Below are positions 1 to 6,134 of a stretch of DNA of 10,340 bases, piece by piece (positions within the stretch are counted from its first letter, which is position 1; each line of letters starts with the position of its first letter). This DNA is from Pelotomaculum sp. UBA3102 (lineage in GTDB: Bacteria; Bacillota; Desulfotomaculia; Desulfotomaculales; Pelotomaculaceae). The translations under genes and the position numbers were made by a program. The notes below the pieces were generated by a model that did no database searches, was not told the origin of the DNA, and saw only the letters and a program-made list of their open reading frames with translations. The stretch covers positions 47,973-58,312 of the forward strand of contig DFAQ01000044.1 of the NCBI GenBank assembly GCA_002365865.1. The letters are read 5' to 3'.

Positions 1-27
1 TTATCGTGATTATCGTGATTATTGTGA
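1..27. repeat. Three tandem copies of a 9-base unit at the window edge
   Basis: TTATCGTGA occurs at 1-9 and 10-18, followed by the one-base variant TTATTGTGA at 19-27. The unit length is a multiple of three, so any reading frame through it repeats three residues. It lies at the end of whatever gene precedes the response regulator and may continue to the left of the window. The repeat itself is seen directly; its origin by replication slippage is inferred. Confidence 0.8.
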
Positions 28-40
28 GGCAGTGAGGTGA
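2..40 (+). CDS. C-terminal end of an upstream gene (partial, product unknown)
   Basis: The frame beginning at base 2 is open from the window edge and reads YRDYRDYCEAVR before a TGA at 38-40. This places its stop over the ribosome binding site of the response regulator and six bases before that gene's TTG start, an arrangement typical of translational coupling. A sensor histidine kinase would be the expected neighbour of an NtrC-type response regulator, but nothing in these 12 residues identifies one. The third frame is also open, reading a hydrophobic IVIIVIIVRQ to a TGA at 33-35, so the frame choice is uncertain. Only the sequence to the left can settle it. Confidence 0.3.
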   Translation, partial: YRDYRDYCEAVR

Positions 41-46
41 AGCCAG

Positions 47-1600
47 TTGAGCGAAAGACATAAAGTTTTGGTTGTCGATGATGATATTCAGGTGGGGGTT
101 TTTTTAAAACGCCTGCTAAAGCGCAAGAACATGCAGGTGGTGCTGGATCACAGCGGCGAACAGGCCCGTCAAATGCTGCGCGAACAAGAATTCAAACTGG
201 CGCTGTTGGATTTGAAACTACCGGATGCGTGCGGCCTAGAGTTGTTGCGGGAGGTTAAAGCCTTGCAGTCGAGTTGTGAGGTTGTCATCATGACTGATTA
301 CGGCACTATCCGTACGGCAGTCAAAGCTATGCAGCTGGGCGCATATGACTTTTTGGAAAAACCTTTTGAGGATATAGATGAACTGGAAAAACTGATCGAG
401 GATGCCATTAATATCAGTATGGGGCAGGCGGACAGTGCAGCAGCGGACAGGCTTGGAGAACTGACCAGGCAGGTAGGCTTGGTAGTTGGTGTAACACAGC
501 AGATGCGCCGCCTTATTTCTGTCGCTCATAAAATAGCTCCTAAGGATATTAACGTGCTTATTAACGGCGAAACAGGTACGGGTAAGGAGGTGCTGGCGCG
601 GTTTATACATGCTGCCAGCAACAGGTCGTGCAAAAAGTTTTTGGCAGTGAACTGTGGGGCTTTTCCGGATAACCTTTTGGAAAGTGAGCTTTTCGGGCAT
701 GAGAAAGGAGCCTTTACAGGCGCCGTGAACACGCGGCGGGGTATATTTGAGCTGGCTGACGGCGGCACTCTCTTTATGGATGAGGTTGGCGTGGCCAGTC
801 TAGCTGTTCAGGTCAAAATGCTGCGGGTATTGGAAACCGGTGAATTTATGCGCATGGGCGGAGAAAAACCCATAAAGACTAACGTACGTATAATTGCGGC
901 CACAAACGTGGACTTAGAGCAAGCGATAAAAGAAAAAGCTTTTCGAGAGGATCTGTTTTATCGCCTTGACGTGGTGAGACTGGTGTTGCCGCCTTTGCGG
1001 AAGAGACGCGAGGACATTCCTCTGTTGGCCGGGTACTTTGTACAGAAGTATTTAGCAGCGTCGAAGCGCGACAATTTACGGATTTCCGCTGAGTGCCTTC
1101 GTCTTTTACAGGAGTATAACTGGCCCGGCAATATTCGCGAACTGGCCAACACTATTGAACAGTCGGCGGCATTGTGCAATGACCAGGAGCTCATGCCTCA
1201 GCATCTGCCGGACAAAATAAGGTTTAGAGAAATGAGCATAAGTCTCCATGCGCAGGAGGGTGCTGGCGGGCAGCTGGCAGCTTTCCGGATAACAAGGAGT
1301 GATGATCCTGTCAGTCAGCTGCAAGCCTACTTATCGGAGGAGTTTCCTTGGGAGCGGCTGCCTGATGAACAATTGTTGACGGCCAATCGCGTGGCTCATG
1401 CCTTGCTGCAGCAACTAAGACGGGCAATGAAAAAGCGCAACCTGGCAGATGAGCAGTTGCTGAGCCTCCGGGAAATGGAATGCCAGTTCATATCCAAAGC
1501 TCTGGAGTATTACGGCAACAACTATTCTTCAGCTGCCCGGGCTTTAGGTATCGCCCGCAGTACGTTGTACCGCAAAGTGAAGGATTACGGTATTTCATGA
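47..1600 (+). CDS. NtrC-type sigma-54-dependent response regulator
   Basis: This 517-residue protein is a phosphorylation-controlled activator of sigma-54 RNA polymerase. The receiver domain (about 5-120) shows the acidic pair D12/D13, phosphoacceptor D55, T83 and K105. The AAA+ domain (about 146-385) has Walker A GETGTGKE at 174-181, the sigma-54 contact loop GAFTGA at 221-226, Walker B with D245/E246, sensor-1 region IIAATN ending at N287, R300 as a likely arginine finger, and WPGNIREL at 359-366. A Fis-type helix-turn-helix fills about 484-515. Start: a TTG with AGGTGA six bases upstream. The receiver begins at once from this start, so it fits. Odd points are D84 after the conserved threonine, where a small residue is usual, and a long linker (about 391-480) of no recognised fold. 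Its likely target is the sigma-54 promoter 230 bases downstream. The partner kinase is not in view. Confidence 0.96.
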   Translation: MSERHKVLVVDDDIQVGVFLKRLLKRKNMQVVLDHSGEQARQMLREQEFKLALLDLKLPDACGLELLREVKALQSSCEVVIMTDYGTIRTAVKAMQLGAYDFLEKPFEDIDELEKLIEDAINISMGQADSAAADRLGELTRQVGLVVGVTQQMRRLISVAHKIAPKDINVLINGETGTGKEVLARFIHAASNRSCKKFLAVNCGAFPDNLLESELFGHEKGAFTGAVNTRRGIFELADGGTLFMDEVGVASLAVQVKMLRVLETGEFMRMGGEKPIKTNVRIIAATNVDLEQAIKEKAFREDLFYRLDVVRLVLPPLRKRREDIPLLAGYFVQKYLAASKRDNLRISAECLRLLQEYNWPGNIRELANTIEQSAALCNDQELMPQHLPDKIRFREMSISLHAQEGAGGQLAAFRITRSDDPVSQLQAYLSEEFPWERLPDEQLLTANRVAHALLQQLRRAMKKRNLADEQLLSLREMECQFISKALEYYGNNYSSAARALGIARSTLYRKVKDYGIS

Positions 1601-1610
1601 GTGTAGATGA

Positions 1611-1650
1611 TAAAACAACCTGTCCGAATTTGCGACAGGTTGTTTTATTT
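1611..1650 (+). terminator. Intrinsic terminator of the response regulator gene
   Basis: A perfect 14-bp inverted repeat starts 10 bases after the stop codon: TAAAACAACCTGTC (1611-1624), a 9-base loop (1625-1633), then GACAGGTTGTTTTA (1634-1647). The right arm is T-rich and runs into TTT, so the hairpin resembles a rho-independent terminator and could work on both strands. The inner TGTC-N9-GACA dyad lies about 230 bases upstream of the predicted sigma-54 start site. A second role as an activator binding site is therefore possible but unproven. Confidence 0.85.
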
Positions 1651-1676
1651 TACTTCAGTTTTTTAGGAGAATTTCT

Positions 1677-1769
1677 ATGGATTGTACAGTAAATTGTAAA
1701 GGTAAACCGCAGACAGAGGAAGGCGCGCTAAGAAAGCTAAGAAAGCTAAGAAAGGTTAAAGCCCGGTAA
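1677..1769 (+). CDS. Small ORF, 30 residues, Cys-X3-Cys and Leu-Arg-Lys repeat (hypothetical)
   Basis: I do not recognise this ORF. It has an ATG start, an AGGAG at 1665-1669 seven bases upstream, and a TAA stop. The peptide begins MDCTVNCKGKPQTEEG (C3 and C7, spacing CX3C) and continues with a basic tail containing LRK three times, encoded by a perfect 9-base tandem repeat. It has no signal peptide and no membrane segment. It sits between the terminator of the response regulator and the sigma-54 promoter of the dehydrogenase. No clear promoter of its own is visible, so expression would need read-through or an unseen promoter. The good ribosome binding site and the complete short frame argue for a real gene. 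The very short length and a repeat that inflates the frame argue against. Confidence 0.4.
   Translation: MDCTVNCKGKPQTEEGALRKLRKLRKVKAR
1728..1754. repeat. Three perfect tandem copies of CTAAGAAAG
   Basis: The 9-base unit CTAAGAAAG is repeated three times without a mismatch, in frame with the small ORF, giving LRK-LRK-LRK. The AAGAAAG part of each unit can pair with CTTTCTT at 1786-1792, so a copy-number change would also change possible RNA structure. This is the second 9-base, three-copy repeat in the window; the other is at 1-27 and has a different sequence. Confidence 0.85.
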
Positions 1770-1830
1770 AATCAAGATTAAAATTCTTTCTTGTCAGTAT
1801 ATTTTTATTTTTGCCTCTTTTTATGATGTT

Positions 1831-1847
1831 CTGGCATAAGAGTTGCT
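1831..1847 (+). promoter_or_regulatory. Sigma-54 (-24/-12) promoter for the alcohol dehydrogenase
   Basis: The sequence CTGGCATAAGAGTTGCT matches the sigma-54 consensus YTGGCACGNNNNTTGCW except at two -24-side positions. The invariant GG (1833-1834) and GC (1845-1846) have the required 10-base spacing between them. Transcription would start near 1857, leaving a leader of about 190 bases before the dehydrogenase. A sigma-54 activator gene lies directly upstream, which strongly supports the call. No paired upstream activator sites could be assigned with confidence; the dyad in the terminator at 1611-1647 is one candidate. Confidence 0.85.
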
Positions 1848-1896
1848 CTTTCTAATAGGCAAGTTTAGTCTCATGTTATGTGTCTGATCTTTAAGA

Positions 1897-1910
1897 TTCC
1901 TGCACAGGAA
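1897..1910. promoter_or_regulatory. Short perfect palindrome in the dehydrogenase leader
   Basis: TTCCTG-CA-CAGGAA is a 6-bp perfect inverted repeat with a 2-base centre, about 40 bases downstream of the predicted sigma-54 start site. It could be an operator read as DNA. As RNA its loop would be too tight unless the stem opens. No known regulator motif is recognised. Confidence 0.3.
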
Positions 1911-1949
1911 ATTTTAGATAAAGAAGGAGGTTGAAGTTACTGATTTTTT

Positions 1950-2045
1950 ATGTGCGAAAGTTTACCTGGAGTTAAAGTTGACAGAAGGAAAAATTTTTAC
2001 CAAGACGCATTTAAAGCTCAATTAAAAAATGTGAGGTGTTTGTAA
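1950..2045 (+). CDS. Possible 31-codon upstream ORF abutting the dehydrogenase start (weak)
   Basis: An ATG at 1950 opens a 31-residue frame that ends with TAA at 2043-2045, immediately followed by the ATG of the dehydrogenase in the same frame. The peptide starts MCESLPGVKVDRRKNFYQ and is not recognised. The only strong ribosome binding site nearby, AAGGAGG at 1924-1930, is 19 bases from this ATG, which is too far for normal initiation. The exact stop/start junction suggests a coupled leader peptide. Chance is a fair alternative, and conservation in relatives would be needed. Confidence 0.18.
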   Translation: MCESLPGVKVDRRKNFYQDAFKAQLKNVRCL

Positions 2046-3209
2046 ATGGCGTTAGGAGAACAAGTGTACGGTTTTTATATTCCTACGGTCACATTGATGG
2101 GAGTTGGTGCTGTAAAACAACTCGGCGAGCAAGTAAAGGTTTTAGGCGGCACTAGAGCGCTTATAGTTACCGATAAAGGCTTGGCTGCGCTGGGTGTGGC
2201 GGATCAGATCAAGGCTTATGTGGAGGAAACCGGCGTAAAGGCATTTGTTTTTGACGGAGCGGAACCGAACCCTACAGATGTAAATGTCCATGACGGCTTA
2301 AAGGTCTTCAAAGATAACAAGTGCGACATGATTATTTCTCTCGGCGGCGGTAGCTCGCATGACTGCGCCAAGGGTATAGGCATAGTAGCTACCAACGGCG
2401 GTCGCATTCGAGATTATGAGGGGATAGACAAATCTAACAAAGCCATGCCTCCATTCATCGCAATTAACACTACTGCCGGAACTGCCAGTGAAATGACGCG
2501 CTTTTGCATAATTACAAACACAAGCAATCACGTGAAGATGGCTATCGTTGACTGGCGTGTAACACCCAATATAGCCATCAACGACCCGGTTTTAATGATC
2601 GGGATGCCGCCAGCATTGACTGCCGCCACCGGCATGGATGCCCTGACCCATGCCGTAGAGGCTTATGTTTCTACCATTGCTACTCCCGTTACCGATGCCT
2701 GCGCCCTCATGGCGATTAAGTTAATTTCTGAAAACCTGTGCGGCGCCGTGGCAAACGGTCAAAACCTGGAAGTGCGGGATAAAATGGCCTATGCCGAATA
2801 CCTGGCTGGTATGGCCTTTAACAACGCCAGTTTAGGTTACGTCCACGCTATGGCTCACCAGCTGGGCGGCTTTTACAACCTGCCGCATGGTGTATGCAAC
2901 GCGATCCTGCTGCCGGTTGTCGAAGAGTTTAATATGCCCGCCAACTTGAAACGGTTTGTAGATATTGCGGTTGCAATGGGAGAAAACGTAGAAGGTCTTT
3001 CCGACCGCGAAGCTGCCGATAAGGCCATTGCCGCTATTAGAAAGCTTTCGGCAGATGTAAGGATACCGGTTGGACTCAAAGGGCTAGGCGTAAAAGAAGA
3101 AGACCTGGAAACGATGGCCAAATACGCTATGAAAGACGCCTGCAGTTTTACCAACCCGCGCACAGCGAATCTGGAAGAAATTATCAATATGTATAAGGCA
3201 GCCATGTGA
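2046..3209 (+). CDS. Iron-containing (type III) alcohol dehydrogenase
   Basis: This 387-residue protein is an NAD(P)-linked, metal-dependent alcohol/aldehyde oxidoreductase of the family that includes Bacillus methanolicus methanol dehydrogenase and 1,3-propanediol dehydrogenases. The N-terminal nucleotide-binding half carries GGGSSHDCAKG at 100-110. The C-terminal helical half carries the divalent metal ligands D198, H202, H267 (in GYVHAMAHQLGG) and H281 (in NLPHG), so all four are intact. Length is normal for the family. The ATG start has GAGGTG at 2033-2038, seven bases upstream. The gene stands alone behind a sigma-54 promoter and a response regulator, which suggests induction by an alcohol, an aldehyde or a redox signal. 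The substrate (ethanol, methanol, propanol or a diol) cannot be read from the sequence. The enzyme should be cytoplasmic. Confidence 0.96.
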   Translation: MALGEQVYGFYIPTVTLMGVGAVKQLGEQVKVLGGTRALIVTDKGLAALGVADQIKAYVEETGVKAFVFDGAEPNPTDVNVHDGLKVFKDNKCDMIISLGGGSSHDCAKGIGIVATNGGRIRDYEGIDKSNKAMPPFIAINTTAGTASEMTRFCIITNTSNHVKMAIVDWRVTPNIAINDPVLMIGMPPALTAATGMDALTHAVEAYVSTIATPVTDACALMAIKLISENLCGAVANGQNLEVRDKMAYAEYLAGMAFNNASLGYVHAMAHQLGGFYNLPHGVCNAILLPVVEEFNMPANLKRFVDIAVAMGENVEGLSDREAADKAIAAIRKLSADVRIPVGLKGLGVKEEDLETMAKYAMKDACSFTNPRTANLEEIINMYKAAM

Positions 3210-3280
3210 TAAAGTAAAGCTTACAGCTTTAAAAATAAGTACTTTAGCACGTAGAAATTAAATAACGTAAACTTAAATTA

Positions 3281-3355
3281 CCGCTGGGAGGTCCCTGTTT
3301 CTTTTGCAATCATCTAGTGAAGGCGAAAGATATGGGGACGAACAGCGGTTTTTTT
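3281..3355 (+). terminator. Long structured hairpin with U-tract (terminator or small structured RNA)
   Basis: Three nested helices can form. The outer one is CCGCTG (3281-3286) with CAGCGG (3343-3348). The middle one is GTCCC (3291-3295) with GGGAC (3335-3339). The inner one is CTTTTGC (3301-3307) with GCGAAAG (3323-3329), including one G-U pair and closing a 15-base loop. Seven T residues follow at 3349-3355. This is 72 bases after the dehydrogenase stop and can serve as its terminator. It is longer and more internally structured than usual, so a stable 3' RNA fragment or an unrecognised RNA motif is possible. I could not match it to a known riboswitch class. Confidence 0.7.
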
Positions 3356-3395
3356 AGATAGACTCTGGTTCTCTGTCTAGATACACTGCTATGTG

Positions 3396-3421
3396 TTAAA
3401 AAGTATAAGGACACTTTTTAA
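3396..3421. terminator. A/T-rich inverted repeat at the end of the permease gene (possible terminator)
   Basis: TTAAAAAGT (3396-3404) and ACTTTTTAA (3413-3421) form a perfect 9-bp inverted repeat around the 8-base spacer ATAAGGAC. It overlaps the permease stop codon, which reads TAA on the minus strand at 3420-3418. For minus-strand transcripts the second arm provides the T-run, giving a weak A/T-type terminator between the convergent dehydrogenase and exporter genes. It could instead be a dispersed palindromic repeat. Confidence 0.4.
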
Positions 3422-4197
3422 GAGATCGATTTACTGAATTGCCGGGTTGATACGGCAATCATCACGGCTGCGAATATCAGCATCAAGGCCAACCCCGGTA
3501 TGATTTGGGGCCAGACCCACCCTTTCATGGTCAAAGTTCTGACGGGTTCCACGGCATAGGTCAGAGGATTCCAGGTGGCGATAACTTTTAGCCAGGAGGG
3601 CATGGCTAACTTGGGAAAGATAGTGGCGCTGGTAAACATCAGCGGCAGGGTAAGAAAATTGACTACGGCCATCAAGGTTTCATGGGATTTAATCACCGTG
3701 GCCAGGGACAGCGAAATCCCGGCCATGCCGAAGCTGAAAAGGATAATTACTACCAGCATGAATAAAATTCCCGTCATGCCGGTCACAAATTTTACGCCAA
3801 ACAAGGCAGCAATTACGGCAATCACGGCAATTTGAAAAACCGATTGAATGGCGATGGCAATCATTTTTCCCAGTGGAATTGCCGCCCGGGAAATGGGTGC
3901 GGCCAGCATTTTATTCAGAAACCCGGTCCTGCGGTCCCAGATAATGGATATGCCGCCAAAAACGCCGCTGAAAAGGGTAGTCATGATCATGATGCCGGGC
4001 GTCATAAAAGAGAGGTAATTATCTATGCCCAGCATTTCGGCGGCCATGGAATTGCTGGTTAAACCGTTCATCATATTACCCATGAGTACGAGCCAGATCA
4101 ACGGTTGAAATACGGTCATCAAAATTCTGGTTTTTTGGGACAGGAAACGTTTCATTTCCCGCCAGCAGACGTAATAGACATCGCTCAGGAAATACAT
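3418..4197 (-). CDS. ABC-2 type exporter permease (DrrB-like)
   Basis: This 259-residue integral membrane protein forms the transport channel of an ABC-2 exporter. About six hydrophobic segments can be seen near residues 25-43, 61-86, 107-133, 140-168, 174-194 and 231-249. A positively charged amphipathic stretch precedes the first one. The motif NPLTYAVEPVR at 210-220 is typical of the DrrB/ABC-2 family, and length is normal. The ATG start has GAGGTG five bases upstream on the minus strand. It lies 27 bases after the ATPase gene, so the two are surely one operon and one complex. DrrAB-type exporters move hydrophobic drugs, lipids or polysaccharide precursors out of the cell, but the cargo cannot be told from the sequence. 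Confidence 0.93.
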   Translation of the reverse strand: MYFLSDVYYVCWREMKRFLSQKTRILMTVFQPLIWLVLMGNMMNGLTSNSMAAEMLGIDNYLSFMTPGIMIMTTLFSGVFGGISIIWDRRTGFLNKMLAAPISRAAIPLGKMIAIAIQSVFQIAVIAVIAALFGVKFVTGMTGILFMLVVIILFSFGMAGISLSLATVIKSHETLMAVVNFLTLPLMFTSATIFPKLAMPSWLKVIATWNPLTYAVEPVRTLTMKGWVWPQIIPGLALMLIFAAVMIAVSTRQFSKSIS

Positions 4198-4224
4198 AAC
4201 GACACCTCTGTTTTTTAAGGGTTT

Positions 4225-5274
4225 TTAAGAACGAATTCTCCTCATCCGGATCATGGATTGCAAGGCTTGATTTTTATCCGCAGTTTCGTTCCTCAGATTA
4301 CGCCCGGTAAAGGCCAGGTAGACATCGTCCAGGGTCGGTTTTTTAACGATCACGGAATTAATTTTTACCTGCAGTGGTTGCAGGGCCTCAAAAATAAGCG
4401 GTACCAATGCTTCACCGTCGGAAGACACGATCACCTGGGAATCATGTTCCGGTCTGATTGATTTTACGGTGGGGAGTCCCCGGATCGCGTGCAGGGCCGC
4501 TTCGATTTCTTCGGCGGTATTTTTTTCACCTCCGGCAAACCGTATTTTGACCAGTTCTTCTCCCACTTCCCGCTTCAGTTTGGAGGGGCGGTCAATGGTT
4601 TTTATTTCCCCCTGGTCAATGATCGCGATGCGGTTACAAAGGGAATCTGCTTCTTCCATATAATGCGTGGTAAGAAATATGGTCATGTTATATTTTTCCC
4701 GGAGACCGGTGATATAGGTCCAGACTTGCTGCCGGGTCTGAATGTCAAGGCCCAGCGTCGGTTCATCCAGAAACAGTATCTTCGGCCGGTGGATCAGTCC
4801 CGCCGCTATGTCCAGTCTTTTGCGCATACCGCCCGAGTATGTCTCCACCAGCCTGCCGGCGTGTTCTTCCAGTCCGACCAACTTCAGCACCTCGTCGCAC
4901 CGGTACTGGATTTCATTGCGCGGTATGTGGTAGAAGCCGGCCTGCAGGATGAGATTTTCCCTACCGGTAAGGCTGTCATCCACTGCCAGGTCCTGGGAAA
5001 CATAGCCCAAGACTGACCGTACCCGGTCGGCCTGTTTTTCCGTATCAAAGCCGGCAATAAATGCCTGCCCCCCGGTGGGTTTCAGGAGCGTGGTCAAGAC
5101 AGCAATGGTGGTGGATTTTCCGGCCCCGTTGGGTCCCAGAAAACCGAAAATTTCGCCTTCGTAAACAGAAAATGAAACTTTATTTACGGCGGTAATACCG
5201 CCTGGAAAAACTTTGGATAGCTCTTTTACTTCTATGATGATTGGGTTTGGTCTGGTGCCTAGTTCTGGTTTCAT
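4225..5274 (-). CDS. ABC exporter ATP-binding protein (DrrA-like)
   Basis: This 349-residue protein is the nucleotide-binding subunit that drives the ABC-2 permease encoded next. Counting from the chosen ATG, it has Walker A GPNGAGKST at 47-55, Q-loop Q94, signature SGGMRKR at 147-153, Walker B ending in D170/E171, and switch histidine H204, so it should be active. A C-terminal extension of about 100 residues, ending in a PTLDDVYLAFTG motif and a basic tail, is typical of the daunorubicin-resistance DrrA group. Start choice: a GTG four codons upstream (5284-5286) has only AAAGG before it, while the ATG at 5272-5274 has the better AGGTGAT site at good spacing. The GTG start remains possible. 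The gene lies 75 bases after the Fe-S protein gene on the same strand and may share its transcript. Confidence 0.95.
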   Translation of the reverse strand: MKPELGTRPNPIIIEVKELSKVFPGGITAVNKVSFSVYEGEIFGFLGPNGAGKSTTIAVLTTLLKPTGGQAFIAGFDTEKQADRVRSVLGYVSQDLAVDDSLTGRENLILQAGFYHIPRNEIQYRCDEVLKLVGLEEHAGRLVETYSGGMRKRLDIAAGLIHRPKILFLDEPTLGLDIQTRQQVWTYITGLREKYNMTIFLTTHYMEEADSLCNRIAIIDQGEIKTIDRPSKLKREVGEELVKIRFAGGEKNTAEEIEAALHAIRGLPTVKSIRPEHDSQVIVSSDGEALVPLIFEALQPLQVKINSVIVKKPTLDDVYLAFTGRNLRNETADKNQALQSMIRMRRIRS

Positions 5275-5349
5275 TTTATAAATCACCTGGCGCCTTTCTG
5301 TTTAAGTATGTCTCCGTGCCGGCAGGGCAATTCTTTGCCGGGCCGTATT

Positions 5350-6045
5350 TTAATCAGGCTGGAATTTAGAATACGGGCATGCCTTCTGACATTCCCGGCA
5401 CATGATGTGGCTACGGGGGGTTATTTGGGGTTCATACCCGGCCAGTCTTTCCGGCTCCGGATGCTTACCAGCTATATGTTGACCCACGAGGCACTTTTGC
5501 TGGTCAACCTTATATTCAGACAGAGCACCGGTCGGGCACGCGGCAAGGCATTTATTGCAATCTCCACATAAATTTTCAGTAACTGGCTGATCGTACTCTA
5601 ATATTGTATCCGTTATCAGGCAGCGGAATCTTACTTGCGGTCCGAATTGCCTGGTAATTATCATCGAGTTTTTTCCCATGGAACCTATACCGCCCAAAAT
5701 AGCCAAATATTTATGCGAGATAAAGGGATAACCGGTATAAACCCGGAGGCCTTCTTTATGCAAAGCTAAAGCAAGATCTCTCTGGCACACGCTTAACAAC
5801 ATTTCCCCCGGGTAGAGCCACCGGTTATTCTTCCTGGTCGCAAGATCACAGATATCGTCCCACAAGCCGAATCCCAGAATGATTACTGATCGAGCATTTT
5901 TCAGGTAATCAGTGGTCTTCTTTAACTTTCTGTTTTCCCAGGTGACCGGAATACCGGCATACCGGTCGATATCTTCCGCGGAAACTACTCCAATCATATC
6001 TATGCCCAGTTGATAAGCTTTTTCCTTAATTATATCAGTTAAAAT
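5350..6045 (-). CDS. QueG-like double [4Fe-4S] cluster protein, probable ATT start
   Basis: This is a cytoplasmic Fe-S protein related to epoxyqueuosine reductase QueG and to reductive-dehalogenase-like proteins, about 231 residues. Counting from the proposed start, it has GGIGSMGKNSM near 118-128 and FGPQVRFRCLITD near 135-147, which resemble the QueG core. CX2CX2CX3CP follows at C160/163/166/170, then C185, and CX2CX3CP at C216/219/223, enough for two [4Fe-4S] clusters. It stops soon after the second motif, so the C-terminal repeat domain of true QueG is absent. Start: the first ATG (5997) falls inside a conserved-looking helix-strand, because the frame reads LTDIIKEKAYQLGID just before it. 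No ATG, GTG or TTG occurs in frame up to the stop at 6139. ATT at 6045-6043 has AAGGGGGT placed eight bases upstream. The substrate is unknown; the exporter genes follow downstream. Confidence 0.82.
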   Translation of the reverse strand: MLTDIIKEKAYQLGIDMIGVVSAEDIDRYAGIPVTWENRKLKKTTDYLKNARSVIILGFGLWDDICDLATRKNNRWLYPGEMLLSVCQRDLALALHKEGLRVYTGYPFISHKYLAILGGIGSMGKNSMIITRQFGPQVRFRCLITDTILEYDQPVTENLCGDCNKCLAACPTGALSEYKVDQQKCLVGQHIAGKHPEPERLAGYEPQITPRSHIMCRECQKACPYSKFQPD

Positions 6046-6134
6046 TTTTATTACCCCCTTTTTTAAAATAAGTCCATGATCGCTTAAGATATAATTGATT
6101 ATGGTTAAGAATACGTCTTCTTTTAGAAAAACCC

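Noticed and set aside
236..700. A 154-codon open frame on the minus strand within the response regulator
   Set aside because: It mirrors the receiver and AAA+ coding sequence; its cysteine- and histidine-rich product looks like an antisense translation.
3215..3231. Hairpin TAAAGCT-TAC-AGCTTTA right after the dehydrogenase
   Set aside because: The stem is only 7 A/T-rich pairs and is followed by A residues, not T, so it is not a convincing plus-strand terminator.
4489..5016. A 175-codon open frame on the plus strand across the exporter ATPase gene
   Set aside because: It is antisense to a gene with every ABC ATPase motif intact, its translation resembles no known family, and no convincing ribosome binding site was noted.
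5319..5343. CCGGCA...TGCCGG inverted repeat between the Fe-S protein and exporter genes
   Set aside because: A 6-bp stem with an 11-base loop and no T-run in the transcribed direction is too weak to call a terminator or attenuator.
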